Shown here in pieces: positions 1 to 7,916 of a DNA stretch of 64,000 bases. Numbering within the stretch: the stretch's first letter is position 1; each line of letters begins with the position of its first letter. A program made the translations under genes and the position numbers. The notes below the pieces were generated by a model, which was not told the origin of the DNA, searched no databases, and worked only from the letters and a program-made list of their open reading frames with translations. This DNA is from an uncultured Ruminococcus sp. (GTDB lineage Bacteria > Bacillota > Clostridia > Oscillospirales > Ruminococcaceae), in contig CADALT010000005.1 in the NCBI GenBank assembly GCA_902788785.1, positions 28,929-92,928 of the forward strand, written 5' to 3'.

Positions 1-721
1 CGTTCGTCCTCATGATGGGCGGTCTGACATAGGTATTGCCCAGCGCCGTGCAAAGCTCCGAGCCCTTATAGCCTTCGATGGCTTTTTTCAGCTTCTCCAC
101 CCTCTGCCATACGGTGAAGCCGCTTTTATCGTACGAGTCAAGGCTCGATGTAGATTCGAGCTTGACCTCTATCTTCATCTTGCCGCCTGCGCCGTCATCA
201 AGGAAGGTATCGTATCCCAGCGAGAAAACTTCCTCGTCCCTTGCTACCTGCGCCAGCTTCTCATACCTTGTGTTTATGAATATATAGAGTCTGTCCACCA
301 GGGTGTTGATGAACTTGTTCTCATAGGTCATAAGGCTTTCTTCCTTATGAACATTGAGGATCTTTGACGGAGTTATCTTGCCCGACTTTTTGTCGATGCT
401 CTGTATAAGGTCGGTATGCTGAGCCAGGTGCTTGACCGACTCAACGGTTATCTTCCTTGACAGGGCGATGGGTACGACCTCTTCAACGTCCTCGATGGTC
501 CTGCTAGGGCTTCTGAGCACGTTATCCAGATGTACCAGACCGTTCTCGATAGCCTCTACCCATGTGACATCTATCGCCTTCGCCATAAGTTTGCGGTTCA
601 TGGCGAACGTATTTTTACTTGAATGGAGCAGGTTATCCAGCGAACCGAAAAGCTCGTCATCGTCCATCAGACCTGCTGACTCCTTAAAATCCTCATACCA
701 TTTGCCGTACAAGCTACTCAA
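1..721 (-). CDS. DUF2357-like protein, McrB partner type (partial)
   Basis: An open reading frame runs from a TTG start at 721-719 off the left edge of the window (about 240 codons visible, no stop). The TTG is preceded by AGGTGATG at a good distance, and the ATG just upstream is closed by a TAG in its own frame, so TTG is the best start. The helical N-terminal part, with phrases such as 'TPSKILNVHKEESLMTYENK' at about residues 120-140, resembles DUF2357 proteins. From family knowledge these often carry a C-terminal PD-(D/E)xK nuclease-like domain and sit beside McrB-type ATPases; that C-terminal part is outside the window. It is last in the operon that contains the McrB-like gene at 2149-3729, which supports a partnership. 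The family call is by eye and moderate. Confidence 0.6.
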   Translation of the reverse strand, partial: MSSLYGKWYEDFKESAGLMDDDELFGSLDNLLHSSKNTFAMNRKLMAKAIDVTWVEAIENGLVHLDNVLRSPSRTIEDVEEVVPIALSRKITVESVKHLAQHTDLIQSIDKKSGKITPSKILNVHKEESLMTYENKFINTLVDRLYIFINTRYEKLAQVARDEEVFSLGYDTFLDDGAGGKMKIEVKLESTSSLDSYDKSGFTVWQRVEKLKKAIEGYKGSELCTALGNTYVRPPIMRTN

Positions 722-756
722 TCGCCATCACCTGCCTTTTTCAATGAGGATATTTT

Positions 757-1533
757 TTACTGTTTCTTACTAACAAATGCGATCCACGCAGGAAGTGCCG
801 CCATTGGGTTTTCCTTCGGGTCATTTATATTTTTAAGTTCCTGTTCGGTCTTAGTCTGCAATTCCTGATAAGTGTACCAGAACGACGCATCGACCGCAGG
901 CAGCTCAGCCAGCTCTGTCACCATAAATCCTGCCCTGACCTGTGCATTCAGAAGATCCTGGATACGCCAGTGAAGATGGGGCAATACATCGTGATAGGAT
1001 TTCACGATCTGCGGAGCTTTGTAGGCTTCACATGAAAAGGGACGAGTAAACGGGTGAATATCGTATTGGATGAGCATACCGCCTTTTTTCAGCACTCGTG
1101 CAAAATTGCGGTACATACTTTCAATATCGTTTATCCACGACAGTGTTCCGTTGGAGGTATAAACAAGGTCATAGGTATCATCGCCGATATTTGAAAGCGT
1201 CATCGTATCATCGCAGACAAACCGTATATCAAGCCCTCGCTCTTTTGCGATCTTTTCTGCATTTTCAAGCTGTCTTTCGCTTATATCCGCAGATGTAACA
1301 ACGGCTCCCATGAGGGCAAATGCGAAAACTGCATGATTATCTCCGCTCGATGGCAGCAGCACCCGCAAATCTTTCAGTACAGGTGTATGTGTGCGTATCT
1401 GCCTCATTACCTCGGGATGGAAAGCACGCTCCGGCTCTGCGAACAATGCGTCTATCTTTTCACTGCTCCTGAGCGAACGGTACCACTGTGAATCCGAAAC
1501 GCCGTTCCAATGCTCTTTTATCTCATCGATCAT
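757..1533 (-). CDS. Class I SAM-dependent methyltransferase
   Basis: 258 residues. The Rossmann-type SAM fold is recognisable: motif I around 'VLLPSSGDNHAVFAFALMG' (residues about 58-76), an acidic strand end 'VVTSADISERQLENA', 'FVCDDTMTLS' and the post-motif 'FARVLKKGGMLIQYD'. The glycine loop is atypical (PSSGDN rather than GxGxG), as in several small-molecule methyltransferases. The ATG overlaps the stop of the upstream membrane-protein gene by 4 bp (ATGA), so the two are translationally coupled. The downstream DUF2357-like start is 35 bp away. The substrate cannot be told from sequence. It is odd to find it between an McrB-like ATPase and a DUF2357 protein; it may modify a product of this locus or merely be an insertion into the operon. 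Confidence 0.8.
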   Translation of the reverse strand: MIDEIKEHWNGVSDSQWYRSLRSSEKIDALFAEPERAFHPEVMRQIRTHTPVLKDLRVLLPSSGDNHAVFAFALMGAVVTSADISERQLENAEKIAKERGLDIRFVCDDTMTLSNIGDDTYDLVYTSNGTLSWINDIESMYRNFARVLKKGGMLIQYDIHPFTRPFSCEAYKAPQIVKSYHDVLPHLHWRIQDLLNAQVRAGFMVTELAELPAVDASFWYTYQELQTKTEQELKNINDPKENPMAALPAWIAFVSKKQ

Positions 1534-2135
1534 ATTTTCACCTTATCATTCCGTTCTGTCGCATCGGTGTATCTTTCCATGATAAGCGCCAGAAGCAGCA
1601 GTATTATAAACATTATCTCGTATACGAAAAACGCCTTGAACAGCACTTTCGCTCCCGTAAAATACAGTGCGACAAATATCAACGCATAGGCTATCGAGAA
1701 CAGTGCCGTTACACGCTGTCTTTTGACCTTTGCTGTCACCGCCGTGATGATGAAGCCTATCAGCGTAAACAGCATCAGGGCTATGGCAAAGCCGTTATGC
1801 AGGTCGATGGTGATAGGTGTGGGTGCCTCGCTGAATGTATTGAAAGGGAAAAACGCCGTCCCGAAAATGCACATGAGCACCAGTGCATAAAACACCTTTT
1901 TCACCCTCGCCATTCGTATCTTCGCTGCATAATATCCCAGTGCGGGCACCATCAGCACAGCCGAGATAAAGTACACCACAGATGTCCATCTGAAAAGTCC
2001 CACATACGATGAAAATGATATTGTCAGATCAAAGCGGTGTACGCCCTTTATCCAGGCGTAGCCCACAGCCGTTACTGCGTTTATCATAAAGAGCATACCT
2101 GCCATGAAAGGCAGTTTATTCTTGTGTTTTTTCAT
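1530..2135 (-). CDS. DUF998-like multi-pass membrane protein
   Basis: 201 residues with about six hydrophobic segments (roughly 10-28, 48-68, 80-98, 115-135, 143-160, 165-185), a basic N-terminus (MKKHKNK) and a basic C-terminus. The pattern and the motif around 'GTAFFPFNTFSEAPTPI' followed by an 'LHNGFA' segment resemble DUF998 membrane proteins, whose function is unknown. It lies 13 bp after the McrB-like gene and overlaps the methyltransferase start, so it belongs to the operon. The family call is tentative; the membrane topology is clear. Confidence 0.65.
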   Translation of the reverse strand: MKKHKNKLPFMAGMLFMINAVTAVGYAWIKGVHRFDLTISFSSYVGLFRWTSVVYFISAVLMVPALGYYAAKIRMARVKKVFYALVLMCIFGTAFFPFNTFSEAPTPITIDLHNGFAIALMLFTLIGFIITAVTAKVKRQRVTALFSIAYALIFVALYFTGAKVLFKAFFVYEIMFIILLLLALIMERYTDATERNDKVKI

Positions 2136-2148
2136 AACTGTCCGATTA

Positions 2149-3729
2149 TCAGTACAGTTTCTGCAATCTTTCCAGATAAGCTATGGACTCGCCCATCTTG
2201 TTCTTGCCGAAGGATTTGTTCATGTAGACCACCAGCTCACGCAGTTCGTCACGGAGCATTGCAAGGTTCAGCGACTCGAACTTACGGAATATCTTGGTAG
2301 CCAGCACGTAGTCGATGCCGTCCAGCTCATCGCCGCCGCAAGCCACATATACGGGCACGAACAGACCCATCTGCTTCAGGATACGGTTACCGAAAGCCAC
2401 ACGCAGTTTCTCGATGACCCACAAGTCAAGCTGCTGTATCTTCTTCAAATTCTCTGCCGAGATGGGGTACTTGTCGAAAGCTTCCTTGAAAAGCTGATCC
2501 AGGTGGTCGAAGCCCAGGTTCATGGGCGGAGTATCGGGTGCATCGAATGCGATACCCTTTGCGTCTAGGTTGATAGGCTGGGCACGGTCGTAGACCTTAT
2601 CGGATATAGCGTATGTGGAGTCATCGTTATTCGCTGTACCGATGTACCATACGTTCTGAGGAATGACCAGCTTGCCACGGTCGAGCTTTTCGGGGTCGGT
2701 GCTCCATACATTGGGCACCAGGTCAAGCTCCCACTCATCGGCATTTGGCATTTCAAGTATGGAGAGCATCTCGGCGAAGTAATACTCGACTCTCGCAATG
2801 TTCATCTCGTCCAGCAGTATCAGGTTGATATCGTTGTTATAGCTGGATGAGTATATCCTCTTCAAGACCTCTGTCTCGTTGAAGTTCTTGGTAAATTCAT
2901 TGAAGTAGCCGAAAAGCTCGGTACGGTCACGCCACGAAGGCTGTACCGAAGCGATGGTGGTATCCACCTGCAAAAACTTACCGAATGAGTACGGCAGCGA
3001 GGTCTTACCTGTACCGGAGATACCCTGTAAGATAATGAGCTTTGTGGAAGCCATGCCTGCCATAAACAGCCATATGGTCTTGGGCTCATAATACAGGTGC
3101 ATTCTCGAGCAAGCAAAGTTCCTGTACGCATCGCATATGCCTGCCAGAGTTATCTCGTTATCGTACTGAGGCGGTTCATAGGTCTTATAGAAGTTATCAA
3201 CTTCCATAAGTCTTGAAAATCTGTGGTCGGTGGTATGGATAACGCCGTCGGTATCCAGCTCGCCTGCCGCAGCGCCCTCACCCTCAGCACCCTCTGCGCC
3301 AAATGCCGCCATACTTCCGTCTGCCAGTGAGAGTGCCGTGCCTGTGGGAAGTCCCATCTGTGCGACCTTCATCGCCATGATCTCGTCTTTTTCCTTGGTC
3401 ATTTTAAGTACCTGACGCTGCAGATCTGCTATTTCTTCCAGCAGGTCCTCATTGCTGACGATGGAGTGCCTGAAGCGGATATATTTACGCACAGCAAGCA
3501 CGATCATCAGACCGATCAGGAAAAATACCGCTGCGACCAGTATTATCGCCAGTACAGACAGTATCCAGCCCAGTGCGCCGAAATCTTTTGAATAGGTCTT
3601 GAAGATCTCTATGTAATTTTTAATGTTGAATATCTGCTTTATCCCGTTCCAAAGTCCCGTAAATATCATTGCGAAGCCTTTGAGCATTTCCGAGATAAAG
3701 ACAAAGAACCATTTCAAAAATGTATTCAT
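2149..3729 (-). CDS. Membrane-anchored McrB-like AAA+ ATPase
   Basis: 526 residues. The N-terminus carries a hydrophobic segment at about 54-80, preceded by a weaker one at 8-30, then a coiled-coil stretch (about 92-118) and an Ala/Gly/Glu-rich linker. The AAA+ core follows: Walker A GISGTGKTS near residue 236, the McrB-family 'QPSWRDRTELFGYFNEF' segment, Walker B 'LILLDEMN' near 305, and a sensor-like 'IGTANNDDSTY' near 365. McrB relatives are GTP- or ATP-driven motors that usually work with a nuclease or DUF2357 partner, and one begins at the left edge of this window. An N-terminal membrane anchor is not the usual McrB design. It lies 23 bp after the signal peptidase gene, in the operon with the fibre genes. 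Its target is unknown. Confidence 0.85.
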   Translation of the reverse strand: MNTFLKWFFVFISEMLKGFAMIFTGLWNGIKQIFNIKNYIEIFKTYSKDFGALGWILSVLAIILVAAVFFLIGLMIVLAVRKYIRFRHSIVSNEDLLEEIADLQRQVLKMTKEKDEIMAMKVAQMGLPTGTALSLADGSMAAFGAEGAEGEGAAAGELDTDGVIHTTDHRFSRLMEVDNFYKTYEPPQYDNEITLAGICDAYRNFACSRMHLYYEPKTIWLFMAGMASTKLIILQGISGTGKTSLPYSFGKFLQVDTTIASVQPSWRDRTELFGYFNEFTKNFNETEVLKRIYSSSYNNDINLILLDEMNIARVEYYFAEMLSILEMPNADEWELDLVPNVWSTDPEKLDRGKLVIPQNVWYIGTANNDDSTYAISDKVYDRAQPINLDAKGIAFDAPDTPPMNLGFDHLDQLFKEAFDKYPISAENLKKIQQLDLWVIEKLRVAFGNRILKQMGLFVPVYVACGGDELDGIDYVLATKIFRKFESLNLAMLRDELRELVVYMNKSFGKNKMGESIAYLERLQKLY

Positions 3730-3752
3730 AGTCTTCTCCTATTATTGTTTCA

Positions 3753-4403
3753 TCATCCCTCGGCACCGCCGTCACCGCTGCTGTCCTTTTTCTGGCTTGC
3801 GAGGTATTCTTCTATTGCACGCTTCTTGATCTCTTCCTCGTCATCAGCGGTAAGCTGGGGCTTTTTGAGCTCTACCAGTGTCACGATGAACTTATAAAGT
3901 TCAACAAGGAAGAATATTGCCATGGGGATAACTATGCAGATGAAGAAGCCTGTCTTTGTTCTGAGGAAGTTCATGACCTTGCCAAAACCGTTAAGCTTCA
4001 CGTCTGTCCACTTGCCTATGATATCCCCTGCGTATGCAGGAAGTGTGTCGTCCTGATTATTGTTATCGCCTCGTGTAACGAAGCTTCTTGTGCCTTCAAA
4101 CTCGTTTACTGTCACTATTCTATGGGTGTTCTTGACTTTCTTGCCGTCGATTATCGTCCAGAATGTTATTACATCGCCCTCTTTAAGATCGTAGATGTCG
4201 TCCACCTCTTTACAGATGATAAGGTCATCTTTCGAGAACGTGGGCTTCATGGAGTCCGACTCGACCGTCATGGGGATATAGCCCAGCAGATTTGCCACAC
4301 CGTTGTTTCTGCCTGACGAGAATACCATTATTGTTATAAGCAGTGCTAAAATAAGAACTATCCAGACAATAACGTTCAAAACAACTTTCAATACTTTTTT
4401 CAT
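3753..4403 (-). CDS. sipW: SipW-type signal peptidase I
   Basis: 216 residues with an N-terminal membrane segment (about 8-30), a catalytic domain and a second membrane segment (about 155-180) followed by a charged tail. The serine nucleophile is in 'VESDSMKPTF' (near 50). The second catalytic position is a histidine in 'KNTHRIV' (near 93), with 'FVTRGDNN' further on, so this is the Ser-His (SipW/archaeal/ER) class rather than the usual Ser-Lys bacterial enzyme. SipW enzymes process TasA/camelysin-type fibre subunits whose leader ends in AWF; several such substrates are encoded just upstream (6.2-21.3 kb). The ATG is preceded by AGGAG. The next gene upstream ends 40 bp away. Confidence 0.92.
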   Translation of the reverse strand: MKKVLKVVLNVIVWIVLILALLITIMVFSSGRNNGVANLLGYIPMTVESDSMKPTFSKDDLIICKEVDDIYDLKEGDVITFWTIIDGKKVKNTHRIVTVNEFEGTRSFVTRGDNNNQDDTLPAYAGDIIGKWTDVKLNGFGKVMNFLRTKTGFFICIVIPMAIFFLVELYKFIVTLVELKKPQLTADDEEEIKKRAIEEYLASQKKDSSGDGGAEG

Positions 4404-4443
4404 ACAAACTTTCTCCTAACTTTAATAGAATTTTTTCCGCTAT

Positions 4444-5217
4444 TTAAGTAGTTTCCACGATCTTGAAGTCCATACCCAGCTTCAAAGTACCGCCTATGAG
4501 TTCATCGGTACAGTCGGGGTCGTTGCCCTCGAGCCAGATGACCACGGTATACTTATCTTTCTCCTGCGGTTCAAAGCCTTCATGATGCGAGGTCATTACC
4601 ACGGTCGATGAGGTGAACTCCTTATCGCAGTCGCTCTCTTTGCCCGTTCCGTTGGACTTCGTCTTCCCGTATATCGTCTTTTCGCCGTTGATATACACAG
4701 CCACTCGCACGGCTTCATCGACGCTGTTCGTCACATTCTCGATGGTCATTTCGCCGTCATAGCTGATGGTATCGTCGCCGGCGTTTATCAGGTAGAATGT
4801 ATAGGCGATATAGCTCTCACCGTTATGACTGCCGTTTACCATGTCGATATTATCGGGCAGGTCTTCACCGCTGATATTGGTCATATCGTAGACGATATCC
4901 GCATTGAGCACGGAATTGTTCCTGTCGAAATCAGGTACTTCCGAGAGCGTCAGTCCCTGTCTCATCATATCATACTTGCTTATCTTCACTGTAAAGCTTC
5001 CGTACTTGTCGTAGAAATACGATATTGCGTAAGCTATGGCGATGATAGCGATAAGTATGATCGCAAGCAAGCCCAGTATCCTCATAACCACAACGTGCCG
5101 TTTGACCTCTTTGGCTGTCCTTCGCAATGTCAGGACGTCCACAAAATTGGCAGACTCATGGGGCTTGGTCTCTTCCGCTGCCGAATTTTCAGTTTTCTTC
5201 TTATCCCTCTTAGCCAA
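4444..5217 (-). CDS. Membrane-tethered TasA/camelysin-related protein
   Basis: 257 residues from a TTG start at 5217, chosen because GGAGGTG lies 7-8 bases before it, while the upstream GTG is too close to that site. A highly charged cytoplasmic N-terminus (about 45 residues) precedes one membrane segment (about 47-70, rich in I/A). The extracellular part ends with 'KYTVVIWLEGNDPDC', which closely matches 'QYTIRVWLEGEDQDC' near the C-terminus of the TasA-like subunit at 6217-7347. No AWF-type cleavage site follows the membrane segment, so it probably stays anchored. I infer a membrane anchor or base component for the fibre. It sits directly upstream of sipW in the operon. Confidence 0.65.
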   Translation of the reverse strand: MAKRDKKKTENSAAEETKPHESANFVDVLTLRRTAKEVKRHVVVMRILGLLAIILIAIIAIAYAISYFYDKYGSFTVKISKYDMMRQGLTLSEVPDFDRNNSVLNADIVYDMTNISGEDLPDNIDMVNGSHNGESYIAYTFYLINAGDDTISYDGEMTIENVTNSVDEAVRVAVYINGEKTIYGKTKSNGTGKESDCDKEFTSSTVVMTSHHEGFEPQEKDKYTVVIWLEGNDPDCTDELIGGTLKLGMDFKIVETT

Positions 5218-5249
5218 ACATAACACCTCCTTATACGCATGATAAAGCG

Positions 5250-6005
5250 TTATTCATCTGCTTTCCTTCTGACATATCTTTCTGCCATATACTTTCCTGC
5301 CAGTTCGCCTGCGCAGTAATTACACTCAAATTCAAACAGTGTTTCAGCCTGTTTGATATTGGAAACTCCGTCGCCTATAGGTTCTGCACCGAGACCGCTC
5401 ACAAAGTCTATCAGCGATTTCACGGCACTGTCGGAACGCTCGTCCCTGCCGATATAGCGTGTCACCTCGGGGCTGAACATCACGTAGTCCACCTCGAACT
5501 CCGAGAGCTTCATTATCGGGCTGCTAATGCTGCCGAAATCGGTCATCATGAAATGGAAACCACGTCGGCGCAGCTTGGTGATATTCTCCGAGACTATCGG
5601 CTCGGTCTCCTCAAAAAGCTTTTCCGAAAGGGCAAAGCAGATGGAAGTCGTCGCCGTCTGAAATCTGTCGCATACCTCCAGCAGTCTGCGTTCTGCGGAA
5701 ATATCACGCAAAAATTTCGCAGGCATATAAACGCTCACCCAGCCGAAGTTCAGCTCACGCTCGTTGAATTTGTTCACGCCCTCAATAGCCTGCACAAGTT
5801 CAAGCTCGAACAGGTTGATGCATTGCTGAGTTATCTCGGAAACGTCCCTGAAATTCTCGGGCATCAGCGTACCGAGCCCTGGGGTGTTCAGCCTGGTCTG
5901 CGACTGGTAAAAAGCGCAGCTGCCGGCAGAGATATTCCTAATGACCCTGTAATAAAGCTCCACCGCACGCATTCCGTCAACGGTAGTCATGTTATTATCA
6001 GCCAT
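5250..6005 (-). CDS. Degenerate EAL-domain protein
   Basis: 251 residues; the ATG at 6005 is used because AAGGAGGTG lies 6 bases before it. The order of elements follows an EAL (cyclic-di-GMP phosphodiesterase) fold: 'AVELYYRVI' where EALVR is expected, 'ICFALSEKLFEE' where an ELTE segment is expected, 'MMTDFGSISSPIMKL' matching the DDFG loop, and 'GAEPIGDGVSNIKQAETL' matching the AEGVET region. Several metal-binding acidic residues are lost (no EAL, TDF for DDF, GDG for AEG), so catalysis is unlikely. It may bind cyclic-di-GMP or a protein partner. It is the first gene of the operon with sipW and the McrB-like ATPase and has its own promoter. Confidence 0.72.
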   Translation of the reverse strand: MADNNMTTVDGMRAVELYYRVIRNISAGSCAFYQSQTRLNTPGLGTLMPENFRDVSEITQQCINLFELELVQAIEGVNKFNERELNFGWVSVYMPAKFLRDISAERRLLEVCDRFQTATTSICFALSEKLFEETEPIVSENITKLRRRGFHFMMTDFGSISSPIMKLSEFEVDYVMFSPEVTRYIGRDERSDSAVKSLIDFVSGLGAEPIGDGVSNIKQAETLFEFECNYCAGELAGKYMAERYVRRKADE

Positions 6006-6043
6006 CAGCAGCACCTCCTTGACCATACTATTTCCTCTATTTT

Positions 6044-6072
6044 ATTATACAACATTTTTCAGTTAATGTCAA
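6044..6072 (-). promoter_or_regulatory. Promoter of the EAL-sipW-McrB operon
   Basis: On the minus strand TTGACA (6072-6067) and TATAAT (6049-6044) are separated by 17 bp: a full sigma-A consensus. It starts the unit that runs to the left edge of the window. Confidence 0.85.
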
Positions 6073-6130
6073 TGAAAATTAGATATATTTTATAATTTTA
6101 TTTGTTAACCAAAGGAAGAAATAATCCCGT

Positions 6131-6163
6131 AAAAAAAGCTCCCCCTCACGAAGAGGGGGAACT
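6131..6163 (-). terminator. Rho-independent terminator of the TasA-like gene
   Basis: An 11-bp stem of the AGTTCCCCCTC / GAGGGGGAGCT type (one G-T pair) is followed by seven T on the minus strand. It separates the TasA-like gene from the EAL operon. Confidence 0.9.
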
Positions 6164-6216
6164 CCATTCGGGAAGTTTTTATGAAAAAAGATTGGTGTGT
6201 GTTAGTAAAGATTTAG

Positions 6217-7347
6217 TTACGGGGTATTCTGTGCGGGATAGCCATCGCCAGAAGGATTAGAGAATTTCAAAGCAATCTTCCAATCCTGACCTGCTGTAGC
6301 GTTCCAACAATCCTGATCTTCGCCTTCGAGCCATACACGAATTGTATACTGTTTAGCTGTGCCATAACCATTATTATCCTGAGCTGCTGCAGTTACCTCA
6401 ATTGTATCTGTTGCAGTAGTACCAATCAAAGCCTGACCATAAGTATCAGCAGATGCACCTGTGCCGGCAGCCTTAACTGCATTAGCACTAGCACTCACTC
6501 TGTTATAATAGTTGCCTGTTATTGCAGTACCAGTTCCAAATCCAGTATCGGTCAAAGGAATAATCTTAGAAACAGTACTTGTAGCGTCGGCATTAAGTAC
6601 AGCAACTCTAACTGCCTTTCTCAATTCTTCTGTAACACCGTCAAGAGCTGTAGTGGAATTTGCAACCTTATTAGCATTAGTATCTCCTGCCAGAACATAT
6701 CCTTGAACTTGAAGGTTTACAGTATCCTTACTCGAAGTTCTAAACCAAACAGGAATATCAATGTAGTAACCATCGTCCTTAGTTGTATTCCAACCAGTAT
6801 TCTTTGTATAGCCACTCCACTCATCAGCAGCTACCGATGCACCGTCTTTAGTCTGATAGGTATGTGCAGTTGCCTGATAAGATTTAGATTCACTATCACT
6901 TCCGCCATTCGCCTTATAATAAACAGCACTGCTCTTTACAGTTTTACCAACGCCGTCAGCATCAGGTGTAAAGAATACATTTGCTCCATCTGTAGAGGAA
7001 GCTGGAATCAGACGACCAAACTCATAATACTTACCAATATCAGCTGTATTAGACCAGTCAGTATCCTTAACAGGAGCGCTTGCAGTCGAAGCCTTTGCAG
7101 TTGTTGCAGGTAAAGTACCGGTGTTTAGATTGAGTTCACCACCAGTTAAAGCACCTAAAGAAATCTGGAGATCTTCAGGAACAGTAGCTACCATCTGGAT
7201 ATTCTGAACCTCAACCTCACGGCTCATTGTGAACCAAGCGTATGTAGATGTTGCCAGCATAACAGCCGAAATACTCAGCATACCGGCAGCGGGGACGATC
7301 TTCCTCATCGTCGTGTTCTTCTTGTTGTTTGTAATATTAGCTTTCAT
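6217..7347 (-). CDS. TasA/camelysin-like fibre subunit with SipW-type leader
   Basis: 376 residues from the ATG at 7347 (AAAGG lies 9 bases before it; the ATG two codons earlier is too close). The leader has a basic N-region and a hydrophobic core ending in 'STYAWFTMSREVEVQNI'. Cleavage after TYA, leaving W-F-T, is the hallmark of SipW-dependent substrates (TasA, CalY/camelysin). The mature part is rich in Ala, Thr, Gly and Asn and ends with the 'VWLEGEDQDC' motif typical of this group in clostridia. It is transcribed alone between its own promoter and terminator, which suits a highly expressed structural subunit. The signal peptidase lies 1.8 kb downstream. Fibre formation is inferred from the family. 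Confidence 0.85.
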   Translation of the reverse strand: MKANITNNKKNTTMRKIVPAAGMLSISAVMLATSTYAWFTMSREVEVQNIQMVATVPEDLQISLGALTGGELNLNTGTLPATTAKASTASAPVKDTDWSNTADIGKYYEFGRLIPASSTDGANVFFTPDADGVGKTVKSSAVYYKANGGSDSESKSYQATAHTYQTKDGASVAADEWSGYTKNTGWNTTKDDGYYIDIPVWFRTSSKDTVNLQVQGYVLAGDTNANKVANSTTALDGVTEELRKAVRVAVLNADATSTVSKIIPLTDTGFGTGTAITGNYYNRVSASANAVKAAGTGASADTYGQALIGTTATDTIEVTAAAQDNNGYGTAKQYTIRVWLEGEDQDCWNATAGQDWKIALKFSNPSGDGYPAQNTP

Positions 7348-7454
7348 ACTCATTTTCCTTTCATAAATTATTTCGGCTTACCACGTTGCCGATGGGGTCG
7401 TTAAACTTCCACGAAACATCTAAAAACTTGCCAAATGTTTCTTAACTTGTATAC

Positions 7455-7483
7455 ATTATAGCTTATTTACTCCCGATTGTCAA
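7455..7483 (-). promoter_or_regulatory. Promoter of the TasA-like gene
   Basis: TTGACA (7483-7478) and TATAAT (7460-7455) with 17 bp between them on the minus strand. The leader to the start codon is about 100 nt; it contains GGCAAC and GGTAAGCCG segments but I could not fit it to a known riboswitch. Confidence 0.85.
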
Positions 7484-7842
7484 TGGGTTTCAAAATTTAT
7501 TCATAATTGCAGAACCAACTTTAGTCAAATGCACAAAACTAAATACTCCCTTTAGACACTTTTACCAGTTAAACGCTTTCGTTAATGTCTTTATCTTACA
7601 ACTGTGAGTTATTTTAACAAAATATCTCCCACCCCGAGCACAGGTGCATTTTGTTAAATGTGTTGTTTTGATATTTACTATTCATTCATATTTGCATTTT
7701 GAACCCTGTTTTGGCGTTCAAATTATGAACAGTTTGTGCGAACCTCGGGTGCGCTTGCCGAGGTCTGTGTGCGCCTGCGTGCTACGGAGCTTTGCGCCCC
7801 GAGGACGGTCAAACACATACTGCAAAATGAGATAGTATAAAC
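7484..7842. other. Non-coding gap between giant gene and TasA-like gene
   Basis: About 360 bp without a credible gene. The part near 7738-7805 is richer in G+C than its surroundings (repeated TGCGC/GCGCC words) and looks foreign or like a remnant; nothing identifiable is seen. Confidence 0.5.
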
Positions 7843-7876
7843 AAAAAGACACGGCTCTCGTAATGAGAACCGTGCC
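7843..7876 (-). terminator. Terminator of the giant surface-protein operon
   Basis: A 12-bp imperfect stem (GGCACGGTTCTC / GAGAGCCGTGTC, 5-nt loop) followed by five T on the minus strand, 41 bp after the stop codon of the giant gene. Confidence 0.88.
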
Positions 7877-7916
7877 TTAGTTTAGAACGGTTTCTGTATT
7901 CGGTTGTCAGCTCGCT

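Noticed and set aside
7348-7455. Cyclic-di-GMP (GEMM) riboswitch before the TasA-like gene
   Set aside because: GGCAA and GGTAAGCCG are present, but the conserved GACGCAAAGCC core and paired tetraloop are absent.
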